From Rehmannia glutinosa (lineage: Eukaryota; Streptophyta; Magnoliopsida; Lamiales; Orobanchaceae): DNA of 64,000 nt. Both the position numbers and the translations under genes were made by a program. Under the pieces are notes generated by a model. That model was not told the DNA's origin. It did no database searches and worked only from the letters and a program-made list of their open reading frames with translations. The DNA lies in the NCBI GenBank assembly GCA_016081115.2, contig JABTTQ020003458.1, forward strand, positions 148,647 to 212,646. The letters run 5' to 3'. Positions 38,429-48,315 of this stretch are shown piece by piece (within the stretch, counting starts at the first letter, position 1; each line of letters begins with the position of its first letter).

Positions 38429-39342
38429 GATAATTTAGGAATGTTGTCAAGGAGAGTTGATTTTAGCTCCTTTGATATCTTGATTTTCACTTTGTTTTGA
38501 TGGAGATATTTAGTTTATTTATGGTTAGTCCATTGGGAATAAAATGTGTAGAATATAAGTATATCTTTGGTTTTCACTTGTATGCGTCCTATTTTTTTTG
38601 TTTTGTTCATGGCCTAATTTATAGCAGCGAAGCGCTTTAATGGAATGGAAATGGGGTTGCAGGTGCAATGATAAGTTTTACTTATAAATCGTGCTTCCAC
38701 AGTTCCACATATGGTTTGATTAATTTTTATGAAGGCAACCCAACTAGGGAATTTCTTTTAAGTTGATTTTGTTTGTCAATTTAAAATTGAAATTAATATT
38801 TTGTTTGTCAAATTTATCGTCAGTAATTGTTCTAATAGGCATTACTAAATGAGCAAAAGATCCTTATGCTTTGTTAAAAAGTGTGTAAACACATTTTGAC
38901 GTGTGAAAAATGCACCAAAACCTTCATAAATTGGTGTATTTCCTTATCACATCACATGAGGGGTTTTATTTATTTTATTTTTTGTTCTTTTTGTAATTTT
39001 GATAAAACATTAGGGAAATAGATTTTGCACAAGTGAAGTATAGTTATACCAAGAATTAACGCACATAAACAAATTAATCAAAACTATGATATTCATTGCA
39101 TAATGTCAGAAGAAAAAGAACTAGAAATAAATCAGCTCATTCTTCTTACAATTAATTTTTACCACAATCCCTTTCAGGTTTGTTATTAAAACCTAAAAGC
39201 CTAATAGAAGAAAAAAATGATTCTCCTAGTTTATTTATTTCACTGAAATATAATGATCCAAATCAATATTCCAAAATTTTAGATGGAAATAAAAAAGTCG
39301 GAAATCACCAAACTCCATCATAAATCTCAGGTCGTCGATCTG
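38429..39342. other. Convergent intergenic region
   Basis: Holds the 3' ends of MSRB (+) and the twin-CX9C gene (-). AATAAA at 38538-38543 is a plausible MSRB poly(A) signal. No further gene seen. Confidence 0.55.
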
Positions 39343-39830
39343 TTATTTTTTTCTTCTCTCACTGCACGCCTTCAGAGCTTGAACTTCTGCTCCAAATCAA
39401 TAACAAAACAATCACCAAATAATTACCTCAAAAGAAAATTTTCAAACGCTCTACCGATATATTCCTTTTGCTAAAAAAACCAAGAACAAATACCAAACGT
39501 ATAACAAATTTGCCACAAATTAATAATAATAATAATACCCTTTTGGCAAGATTTCCAATTCCTGTTGGAATTGACCAGACAATCCTGCGATTTGGAATTG
39601 GATTTTATGAGCGGATTTAGGGTTTTAAGCTACCAATTCGTTGAAACACGTGTACTGTGTGTTTGTGGATATATATATATATATATATATACCTGTAATG
39701 CAAGGTAGGGAGAAGAGCATTCTCGAAGCTGCTTGACGTTCTCATCGTCCTCGTCTGCATCGCTTTGATGCAGTTCCGCCGGCGGCGGCGGGTGGTTTGG
39801 GTTTGGGTTGGGTTTAGACATTTGGTCCAT
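39343..39830 (-). CDS. Twin-CX9C (CHCH) mitochondrial protein, COA4-like, 3 exons
   Basis: Reconstructed on the minus strand: exon 1 39830-39693, exon 2 39584-39539, exon 3 39386-39343, with donors GTATAT and GTATTA and AG acceptors (GCAG). Phases join cleanly into 75 residues ending ACSERRKK. The N-terminus is Pro/Asn-rich (MDQMSKPNPN) followed by an acidic DADEDDE stretch. Then come two CX9C motifs: C38-x9-C48 (with PYLALQD between) and C59-x9-C69 (with QKEVQALKA). The spacing and the NW-K-S-C context resemble COA4/CHCHD8, a Mia40-imported intermembrane-space factor for cytochrome c oxidase assembly; COA4 is inferred, CHCH is seen. A second in-frame Met lies three codons down (39821). Intron 1 starts in a TA microsatellite right at the donor. 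Confidence 0.85.
39670..39692. repeat. (TA)n microsatellite at the intron 1 donor
   Basis: A run of about 20 bases of AT repeat directly follows the splice donor of the twin-CX9C gene on the minus strand. Length change here could alter splicing. Confidence 0.7.
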
Positions 39831-40355
39831 CGTTATTGGTTTACAAGGATCAGCGCTTATATCAAACAATGGAAAATTATTAACTTAGTAGAAATGAAAT
39901 GGAGAGTTCGTGAATAATAACGTATACATTTTTTTTTTTTTTTTGAGAAGGAATAACGTATACATTTTGGGTCTTCCCAATAGGGATTGGATAGTTGGAT
40001 TAAATCAAACCACATTATTAGGTAAGACAGTATAGATTAATCCTATCTATTTATTTAATTTTTTAAAAGCTGAGATTTAATTGAGTTTTAAGTGTTTTAT
40101 TTAAATTCAAATAAGGATAAATTAGTCATTTGACATATAACTCGATTCATTAACTCACTTTGTCACACGTGCTTTTATTTGACAATTTTAATATGTAGTA
40201 CATATATGTTGAATATGCGATGTAATACAAAATAAATGTTAATTTTATTAAAGATGACTAAGCGAGCAATTCTCAATCCAAACATTTTTAATGAAAACTC
40301 GTTATATTTTTTAATTATATGATAAAATATAATAACATGGATCATATATTACTAG
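39831..40355. other. Upstream region of the twin-CX9C gene
   Basis: AT-rich, with no other gene. A 16-base-plus direct repeat AATAACGTATACATTTT at 39917-39933 and 39952-39968 flanks a poly(T) run, looking like a small duplication. Confidence 0.5.
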
Positions 40356-40363
40356 GGGTGCTC

Positions 40364-40850
40364 GCAGCGGCGGATCTATGTGGACATATGGGGTACAGTT
40401 GTACCCCCAAATTAAAAATATCCAACTATAATTTTTAGTAAAAAAATAATAATTATAAATTTGTACCCCCTATTTTTATAAAAATAATTAGAAAATCCAA
40501 ATAAAACAATACAAATCCCCATAATAAAATTTCAAAAATCAAAAAATTGATTTAACAAGAATAAATAAATCATGGCAAAAGTCAAAACCTAAAAAAATAA
40601 AAATAAAAAAGGCTAATAATATCAATATTGTTACCAAAATTATATTTTGTTGTCTCTAGTTTTCTTAATTATGCTAATTATTTTTTATATATATATATGT
40701 ATTAATTTTTCATGTATGGTTACATGATCAACATTTACAAAATTTTAAACAGTATTTTATTGTAGGACTTTAAATATTAAAGAATATTTATATGCACATT
40801 TTATTTAATATCTATGTACCCCCATTTTCAAAATCCTGGATCCGCCATTT
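40364..40850. mobile_element. hAT-type MITE, 487 bp, 8-bp TSD
   Basis: GGGTGCTC stands on both sides (40356-40363 and 40851-40858). Ends are GGCGGATCTATG and, reverse complemented, GGCGGATCCAGG, with imperfect outermost bases; subterminal GTACCCCC/GGGGGTAC sequences are also inverted. An 8-bp duplication and a GGCGGATCC-type end fit hAT MITEs of plants. There is no transposase. It is inserted at the left edge of the Copia RNase H fragment. Confidence 0.78.
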
Positions 40851-40858
40851 GGGTGCTC

Positions 40859-41260
40859 ATGACCGATACTTACAAGTTAGCCCCTAGTTTTAGTGTGATT
40901 TTAGGAGACTTCCTAGTATCATGGAAGACTATGAACAATTAACTATTGCTCACCCATCTAATAGACAGAATTTAGGGCTATGACCATATTTACTTGTGAA
41001 CTCATTTTGGCTCGTCAATTTGCTCTGGGATCTTCATGTATTTTCTTCTTCCATAGTCTTGGTTTTCTGTGACAGTCAGGTCACCATAAAAATCACTTCA
41101 AATCCCTTATTTCATGAGCGTACCAACCATAATAATATGGATTGTCACTATATTCAGGACAATCTAACTGGCAAAAAATATCAAACTACAATTGATTCGT
41201 TCACAACATCAACTTGCAGACCTGATCACAAAGCATTTGTGCTCCTATCCTAAATCCATT
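40859..41260 (+). pseudogene. Copia RNase H fragment
   Basis: Reads ILGDFLVSWKT (about 40896-40930), then CELxW-like and LLWDLHVF, then CDSQVTIKITSNPLFHERT and HYIQD (about 41060-41160). This is the C-terminal part of Copia RNase H, before the polypurine tract and LTR at 41321-41327. Everything upstream of RNase H is missing. Several stops and frameshifts. Confidence 0.82.
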
Positions 41261-41274
41261 TTTATCCAAGATGA

Positions 41275-41276
<2 letters not shown>

Positions 41277-41309
<33 letters not shown>
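41277..41309. repeat. (TA)n microsatellite
   Basis: About 33 bases of uninterrupted TA repeat between the RNase H fragment and its polypurine tract. Confidence 0.85.
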
Positions 41310-41315
<6 letters not shown>

Positions 41316-41326
41316 TTGAGAGGGAG

Positions 41327-41546
41327 TATTAGATAATATTCAAAGTTAGTTAGGGATAGTTAATAAGTTAGCTTTCTAGTTAGTTTTATGTTAGTTGATT
41401 AGTTAATCTTTGTTCATTATCTTTAGCCAGTTTGACGGTGGTCATGCTTATATAAAATATAAAATGGTAGGAGTTGTACAAATTATTCATCAAATTATAA
41501 TAAAAATTTTAGTTTCCTTCGTCTCTCAATTCTCTATAGGTTAATA
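41327..41546 (+). repeat. Copia LTR (about 220 bp), forward
   Basis: Preceded by a purine tract CTTGAGAGGGAG and followed by TGATATCAATAG, a decayed TGGTATCAGAG primer site. The first bases read TATTAG where TGTTAG is expected. It matches the inverted LTR at 57412-57605. Its flanks are RNase H on the left and gag leader on the right. Confidence 0.75.
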
Positions 41547-41610
41547 TGATATCAATAGATGTTCTCTCGCACGCGTCTAACTTCACGTATTTGGCTTGCA
41601 TTTTTTTCGA

Positions 41611-42588
41611 TGAGAATTCATGGACGAAGGATCCGAATGGTCGGTTGGTCCGATAACAAGGGCTCGAGCAAGAAAGTTGAGGATGCGCTCAATGGGTTGA
41701 TTCAAGTCGGCGAGAAGGAGACCGAGAGTGCATTGTCGACGGCAGATGAAGTTCGGGTGATCCAGTTGATTGGCGTCATCAACGCGTCCCCAGTCCACTT
41801 CAGATCGAGCAAATGAATGATGCCAAGAATACGAGTCATTTTGTGTCTTGAAGACTTTGTAGTCAAGTTCCCAATAGTGTCTTGTAATCATCTATCTTAA
41901 AGTTAGTTGTAATTTCGAGTTGTTTAAGTCGTTTTGATGTTTTGGAGGCCAAGTAAAACTTTAAGGCCGCGTCTTAAGTAGTTATTTCGAGTTCGGGACG
42001 AAAAGGGGTTGAAGCAGGGGAGTGTGCGGGCGACACGGCCTGGCGTGCTCATGGACACACGGTTTTCGGCAACACCACTTTGGCCGTGTCAAGCAACACG
42101 GTCGTGTTGCAATTTATGGTTTTGTTCCAAATTCCAACGAGGAACACGGTCTGGCCGTGTCATACGACACTGTCGTGCCAGGATCCGCGGATTTGACTTT
42201 TTCGAGTTTTTTTCAGTTTTTTTGGTTTCCTTTTTTGGTTTAAGTTGTTTCCTAGTATGGTTAGAGTTTGGATCCCTTATAAGGGTGAACACTTATTGTT
42301 TTTCATTAGTTATCAATAAAATTATTCTCTTACTCTCATATTGACTGTTTTCTCCAAGTGCTTCAAGATTTACGTTTCTTGTTGCAATTACCGACTTATC
42401 AGACAAAAATCCATAATTGCTTGTGGCGTCTTCGCATACCAAGGTTCTTGCTTTGCTAAGCAACGGTCGAGGTTTCCACCAAATTAACCGAACTAGTGAA
42501 GATCTTGGGTTAACAATATCTTGTTGTTGGGTCGTATGCACAATTATTGTTGCGGTTCACATCAATTGCTCGATCTTCCTATTCGAGA
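41611..42588 (+). mobile_element. Gypsy 3' fragment: pol C-terminus and LTR
   Basis: At 41645-41680 the frame reads GPITRARARKL, the stereotyped C-terminal motif of plant Gypsy polyproteins, continuing as EDALNGLIQ in a shifted frame to about 41815. An LTR-like sequence follows with GGCCGTGTC/ACACGG palindromes (42050-42180), a TATA-like CTTATAAGG at about 42276 and an AATAAA-containing U5 (about 42316). Both edges fall inside Copia leader sequence, since the inverted copy at 57.3 kb lacks this block. No gag, RT or integrase is present; exact LTR ends are unresolved. Confidence 0.65.
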
Positions 42589-42699
42589 CAAATCTGCATT
42601 TTCAACCTCTTTCCGCATCTCATGGCGTTCCACCATTAATGATCTTTCAAGCCTTCACTTTCTGCATTATTATGATAGTCCAGTGCTTGTCCTAGTGTA

Positions 42700-42819
42700 G
42701 CAACATTTAACCGATGACAATTAAGCTTCATGGAGCAGATCTATGGCGATTGCACTTTTCGTGAAAAATAAACTAGGTTTCATTGATGGTCCAATCATTC
42801 GGTCCTCTGATTGATCATA
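42700..42819 (+). pseudogene. Copia gag, N-terminal part (5' of the array)
   Basis: Reads AIALFVKNKLGFIDG (about 42743-42788), the conserved N-terminal core of UBN2-type Copia gag. It is interrupted by the array at 42820-42824; the sequence resumes after 55964. Confidence 0.8.
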
Positions 42820-42824
42820 CTATT
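42820..42824 (+). repeat. Target-site duplication CTATT, left copy
   Basis: CTATT directly precedes LTR1; the partner is 55959-55963 after LTR4. A 5-bp duplication is the normal product of LTR retrotransposon integrase. Confidence 0.85.
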
Positions 42825-43305
42825 TGATAGGTGTGAGTTTTGCATGTATTTTAGGGCATATTTATGGCTATAATTGTTTATAAACATGCAATAACGTGTA
42901 TGAAATGGTATATATTCGCTCTTTTTGTGGGAAAGATATTACGCTTTTTCGTTTTGTAGGAATTTAACGATATTTGGAGTGATTTTATGACAAATACGAG
43001 CATTGCAACCTTGAATCATCAAGAATCGGCGATTACACCCAATTGGAAGCCAACTATATGGATTCTAGAGTCATAGTGATGAGTCATGTGTCAAAAGAAG
43101 CATGGATGATCAAACAACAAGGAGATTTATCTCAAGGAACATCCAAACGCGTATGGAATTTCCAGCACTTTGGCAGGGTTTAGTATTTTGGTCATAACTC
43201 TCTCTACAAAATTGATATTGAGGTGATTCAAGTGGCTATGGAAAGCTAAGAGAGAGGGCTACAACTCTTCTGAAGACCCTGCAAGCAAATTCGGACATTT
43301 GGGTG

Positions 43306-43490
43306 GCGCACGGGTAACCCGTGCGTTGACGCACGACCCGTGCTCCCTCTGAGCAGACTGGATTATTTCTACGAGGATGGCGCACGGGTAACCCATGCGT
43401 GGGCGCACGACCCGTGCGCCCTACAGAGACTGGATTTTTCTACAGAATGGGCGCACGGGTAACCCGTGTGGGCGCACGACCCGTGCGTGC
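43306..43490 (+). promoter_or_regulatory. GC-rich palindrome cluster in LTR1
   Basis: Three successive units of about 60-70 bp, each with GCGCACGGGTAACCC then a GCGCACGACCCGTGC-type arm, just upstream of the TATA box. The same cluster is in LTR2 (about 47134-47325), LTR3 (about 50958-51150) and LTR4 (about 54781-54962). Role unknown; it could form hairpins or act as a U3 regulatory repeat. Confidence 0.7.
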
Positions 43491-43543
43491 GTTTGCGAAA
43501 AACTCCAAAAATGATGACAAATTGACCTAGACTTCAAAAAGGG

Positions 43544-43551
43544 TATAAATA
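43544..43551 (+). promoter_or_regulatory. TATA box, LTR1
   Basis: GGGTATAAATACCAC. Identical boxes are at 47368-47375 (LTR2), 51203-51210 (LTR3) and 55018-55025 (LTR4), so all four promoters are intact at this site. Confidence 0.75.
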
Positions 43552-44487
43552 CCACTTCTTGGGCGCACACCAGGGGAGGAAAGGTGGAAAAGACCCAAGA
43601 ACACAAGAAATAGCTCAACTTCATCAAGGAAGAATCAAGAGAAGAATCGGGTCGAATCGGAGCTTGAGGATTGAAGATTAATCGAGAGATTATCCATTTC
43701 CCTAAGTTTTCTCATTCTTTGTGCTTTAATCTTTCATTTTAGCTTGTCATGAATATGAACAATTTGTCTATGGGTTGTTTATTTGTAATGAGTAGCTAAA
43801 CTTCTTGTGATTTCCGGGTTTTGGAAGTAGATTAATTGAACTCTTATTGAATGTTTTAATCTTAGTTGAAGTTATTGTCTTGAAGCCTATTTGAGTACTT
43901 TGAGCTTATTCTTGTTTTATCACTTGGCCAATGATTTAACTTGTTTGATATATTGATTCATAATTCGAGAGATGAGTTTCAATATTAGATCTTGAGTACT
44001 TGACATGAATATTTGCATGAATCGAGAGGTTTGTAGATGTTTGTGAGGATATTTGATCTTTGGTGCTTTTGGGAGTTGTATATCTATTGTTGAGTAGAGA
44101 TGCTAGCAAAGATATTTCAATCTACGTTTTATATGCATCTCGAGAGGGAGGATAAAATATCGTGGTGATCGTCTTATAGGTATATTGATAATAACTTTGG
44201 CTTTGATTAAATCGGACAACAAGAGGAATATTAATCGAAATCATAACCGGGAATCCGTTTTATTCTCTTGATAATTCCATTATTTTTCATCTTGTGTTTT
44301 TGTGGTTATTCTTGTCTTTACCTCCACAACAATCATCAAATTAAGATCGTCTAAATAAAAATAAAACTATTTTGGTTCAATACTTAGCGCACTAATTTAT
44401 TAGTCTCAGTGGATACGACCTTGCTTACCCTATTCTATAAACTACACCGTACACTTTGGTGAAGCTAAAAATAAGGCGAACAAGTTT

Positions 44488-44505
44488 TGGCGCCGTTTCG
44501 GGAAA
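44488..44505 (+). promoter_or_regulatory. Primer-binding site of unit 1
   Basis: TGGCGCCGTTTCGGGAAA, similar to the complement of the plant tRNA-Asp 3' end (TGGCGCCGTTGCCGGGGA); the first ten bases agree. Units 2 (about 48322) and 3 (about 52150) differ only after TGGCGCCGTT. Confidence 0.75.
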
Positions 44506-44896
44506 CAAGAAAGTTGAGAACCAAACACGGATTGTGTGTCTATGGACTTTCAACTCGTGTGTGGTGCCGAAAAGAAGCGAGAAACAGGGACGAGGAACAC
44601 ATGAGCAGTGCGTGGATGCCCGGTCGGTGCATGCGTGATATCATAAGAAAGCTATTTCACGGTAAACGAACACTTTGGTGGTACATACGCGCATGGACAA
44701 CATGAGCATAATTCAAATCAAAGTGTTCCAACATCGGACTCAATACTTGCCTGGAAATCCCAATTATGCATTACTAGATGCAAACAATGGGAAAAGCGGT
44801 TCTTGACCACGATCCAAAGCGGCTAATATATGCATTCAAAGGTGGTGCGAATCGAAATTAATAAGCGTCAAGCTAAAGGCGTTAAATATAGCGCTT

Positions 44897-44914
44897 GTTG
44901 GGAGGCAACCCAAC
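44897..44914 (+). other. Conserved post-pol hairpin of unit 1
   Basis: GTTGGGAGGCAACCCAAC folds into a short stem (TTGGG with CCCAA) right after GCGCTT. Copies lie at 48727-48744 and 52555-52572, unchanged in all three units. Known as a conserved block downstream of pol in Athila/Tat elements; its function is not established. Confidence 0.7.
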
Positions 44915-44950
44915 GGTTTGTGGTGTGATTTTTGTTTCGTTTGTTTTCTT

Positions 44951-44955
<5 letters not shown>

Positions 44956-44989
<34 letters not shown>
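44956..44989 (+). repeat. Internal poly(A) run
   Basis: 34 A in unit 1, 22 A in unit 2 (48788-48809) and 18 A in unit 3 (52615-52632). Confidence 0.8.
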
Positions 44990-44991
<2 letters not shown>

Positions 44992-46640
44992 GAGTGTTGT
45001 TATGCGGCATCATGCACGGGTGACCCGTGCGTTCTGGAGGAGGACTAATGTGGCTTGAGATGAAGCACGGGCAGCCGTCGCAAGGCGCAAGACCCGTGCG
45101 TCCTTCTGCTAAGACAATATTAAGGTACAAAACTTGAAGTGATGGTTGAAGGAAGAAGTCCTAGCGATATGAGGAGATGCCAAGGAGGGCCACCACCCGC
45201 ACAATGAATCAGGTAAATCCACACAGTTTTATATTGAAATTCTATCTTCTCTTACGTGCGATATAATTTCATTTAAGTTTGGGGAGAGATAGTTATTTTG
45301 ATATGAAATGTGTGGATTAAAAACAAAATTGCATTTTTGTGTGTTTTCATATAGTTGCATGTAGAGCATTTTAGGTTGCATTTGCATTAGAAACACGTTT
45401 ATTGTTTTAGCACGTTTATTGCTTTCATAGATTTTAGGGAGTGAGTTGATCTCTTGATTGTAACTTATGCTTGATTTTGAAAATTTTGTATTGTTAGGAT
45501 TGGGTGTTGAGTATGAGTTGATTGAGCCATGAATAGATGATATTGAGCATGTGGATATTGAGAACATGGTTTGATGCTTTGAATTACGTATTTGCAAGCA
45601 GCTTTGTGAGCTTTTGAGCCTTTTGCTTTCATCATATGCAGTCTTGTTGATTGATTTGAGTGTATCATTCATGTTGTTAGAATTCGAACTTGCTCGGTAT
45701 CTCTATCAAAGTCACATGTTGTATCGCGGTGTGAAAATGATCAAAGGCCATTTTTTTGTTAGCCCTTCAAGCCTTTTGCTTACCTAATGATGATATTGAA
45801 ATCCCTAGTTAGCCAACTTGAACCTATTGCCTAATTTCTTGATAGCAACAATTCAAGCCTTAACTTGATATATTTGTTACCCTACACTTGAGCGTATAAC
45901 ATTGAGTAAAGGGAATGAATGAGGTTGAATGAGTTGGAATTGAAAAATTGGATAATTGTACAAAATTGGTTGATAGGAACAAAAGAGAAAGAAAAGGAGG
46001 AGAAAAGAAATGTTGAAAATTCATAAAAGAGTCGAAAAAAATTTGACTTTATGATGTGAGTTTTCATTGAATGAACTTGGAGGCTAAGAATTGTATGTGA
46101 GGTGATAATGTTTACAAAAGAAAGGGGATGGAGATAAGAAGAGTTGATGAAAATGAGAGATGATTTGGGTAGCATATTAAGCTTTGACGTAGATGATTTA
46201 TATGCTCATTTGGTATATACGCTCGAGTTTGAGTCACTCCATCTATATTTTCCTACCTTAACCAAAGAGCCTTCATTACAACCAAAGAGAAAAAGTCCTT
46301 TTTGATTCACAAATTGCATACATTCTAGTGGCGAGAGATATGAGACGATTTGCAAGCTTATGGTAATTCTTCAACATTGAATTGAATTGAGCGTAAACAC
46401 GCCCTATATTCATGTGAGATGAGAGTATACACTTGATCTTGAGAGAAGTGATTCAAAGCATTTACCATGATTTATTTGATGTGTGCTCTATGTTAGATGT
46501 TTGAGGCTTGGTCGATTCGTTGCTTGACACCTACGATAAACAATGCGAATTTTATGGAGTTGTTGTGCGTTCTACTTTTCATTACTCCCAATCATGTTTT
46601 GTCTAGTTTTTAAAAGCGTTTGACTGGACGGCCAACAGAT

Positions 46641-46656
46641 TTAAGTTTGGGGATTT
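46641..46656 (+). promoter_or_regulatory. Polypurine tract before LTR2
   Basis: TTAAGTTTGGGGATTT directly before TGATAGG. Equivalent tracts precede LTR3 (50464-50480) and LTR4 (about 54286-54303). Confidence 0.7.
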
Positions 46657-48315
46657 TGATAGGTGTGAGTTTTGCATGTATTTTAGGGAATATTTATGGC
46701 TATAATTGTTTATAAACATGCAATAACGTGTATGAAATGGTATATATTCGCTCTTTGTGGGAAAGATATTACGCTTTGCTCGTTTTGTAGGAATTTAACG
46801 ATATTTGGAGTGATTTTATGACAAATACGAGCATTGCAACCTTGAATCATCAAGAATCGGCGATTACACCCAATTGGAAGCCAACTATATGGATTCTAGA
46901 GTCATAGTGATGAGTCATGTGTCAAAAGAAGCATGGATGATCAAACAACAAGGAGATTTATCTCAAGGAACATCCAAACGCGTATGGAATTTCCAGACTT
47001 TGGCAGGGTTTAGTATTTTGGTCATAACTCTCTCTACAAAATTGATATTGAGGTGATTCAAGTGGCTATGGAAATCTAAGAGAGAGGGCTACAACTCTTC
47101 TGAAGACCCTGCAAGCAAATTCGGACATTTGGGTGGCGCACGGGTAACCCGTGCGTTGACGCACGACCCGTGCTCCCTACAGAGACCGGATTATTTCTGA
47201 GGATGGCGCACGGGTAACCCATGCGTGGGCGCACGACCCGTGCGCCCTACGAGAGACTGGATTTTTCTGAGAATGGGCGCACGGGTAACCCGTGTGTGGG
47301 CGCACGACCGTGCGTGCTTGCGAAAACTCCAAAAATGACGACAAATTGACTAGACTTCAAAAAAGGGTATAAATACCACTTCTTGGGGCGCACACCGGGG
47401 AGGGAAAGGTCCGGAAAAGACCCAAGAACACAAGAAATAGCTCAACTTCATCAAGGAAGAATCAAGAGAAGAATCGGGTCGAATCGGAGCTTGAGGATTG
47501 AAGATTAATCGAGAGATTATCCATTTCCCTAAGTTTTCTCATTCTTTGTGCTTTAATCTTTCATTTTAGCTTGTCATGAATATGAACAATTTGTCTATGG
47601 GTTGTTTATTTGTAATGAGTAGCTAAACATCTTGTGATTTCCGGGTTTTGGAAGTAGATTAATTGAACTCTTATTGAATGTTTTAATCTTAGTTGAAGTT
47701 ATTGTCTTGAAGCCTATTTGAGTACTTTGAGCTTATTCTTGTTTTATCACTTGGCCAATGATTTAACTTGTTTGATATATTGATTCATAATTCGAGAGAT
47801 GAGTTTCAATATTAGATCTTGAGTACTTGACATGAATATTTGCATGAATCGAGAGGTTTGTAGATGTTTGTGAGGATATTTGATCTTTGGTGCTTTTGGG
47901 AGTTGTATATCTATTGTTGAGTAGAGATCTAGCAAAGATATTTCAATCTACGTTTTATATGCATCTCGAGAGGGAGGATAAAATATCGTGGTGATCGTCT
48001 TATAGGTATATTGATAATAACTTTGGCTTTGATTAAATCGGACAACAAGAGGAATATTAATCGAAATCATAACCCGGAATCCGTTTTATTCTCTTGATAA
48101 TTCCATTATTTTTCATCTTGTGTTTTTGTGGTTATTCTTGTCTTTACCTCCACAACAATCATCAAATTAAGATCGTCTAAATAAAAATAAAACTATTTTG
48201 GTTCAATACTTAGCGCACTAATTTATTAGTCTCTCAAAGTGGATACGACCTTGCTTACCCTATTCTATAAACTACACCGTACACTTGCGGTGAAGCTAAA
48301 AAAATAAGGCGAACA
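46657..48315 (+). repeat. Array 2 LTR2
   Basis: 1,659 bp, same ends as LTR1. Minor indels versus LTR1, mostly at CAG/CTG/CCG positions. Confidence 0.92.

Larger units (their letters stand above)
42825..44482 (+). repeat. Array 2 LTR1
   Basis: 1,658 bp, TG...CA. TATA box TATAAATA at 43544-43551. A GC-rich palindrome cluster lies at about 43306-43485 with GCACGGGTAACCCGTGC at 43308-43324. The segment 43190-43265 resembles array 1 LTRs. Confidence 0.92.
44483..46656 (+). mobile_element. Array 2 internal region 1
   Basis: 2,174 bp. Contains the PBS (44488-44505), about 400 bp of unassigned sequence (a possible gag remnant), a GTCAAGCTAAAGGCGTTAAA stretch leading into GCGCTT and the GTTGGGAGGCAACCCAAC hairpin (44897-44914), a 34-A run (44956-44989), palindromes GCACGGGTGACCCGTGC (45014-45030), an internal purine tract (45273-45290), then about 1.35 kb of 3' untranslated sequence and the terminal purine tract. 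In Athila/Tat-type Gypsy elements the GCGCTT...GGGAGGCAACCC block lies after pol, so gag-pol appears to have been deleted between PBS and this block. Minus-strand open frames (45229-45672, 45882-46175) recur in every unit but are antisense to noncoding sequence. Confidence 0.85.

Noticed and set aside
40996..41253. 85-codon frame as an independent gene
   Set aside because: CDSQVTIKITSNPLFHERT is the Copia RNase H signature.
41559..41816. 85-codon frame with VEDALNGLIQVG as a host gene
   Set aside because: It is the C-terminal end of a Gypsy polyprotein (TRARARKL motif just upstream in another frame).
45229..45672. Minus-strand frames of 131-147 codons repeated in each array 2 unit (also 49095-49493, 52918-53313)
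   Set aside because: They are conserved only because the whole repeat is nearly identical; they lie antisense to 3' untranslated LTR-element sequence, have no domain, and their ends shift between units.
45882..46175. Minus-strand frames starting MLPKSSLIF in each unit
   Set aside because: Same reason: antisense to noncoding repeat, AT-driven composition.
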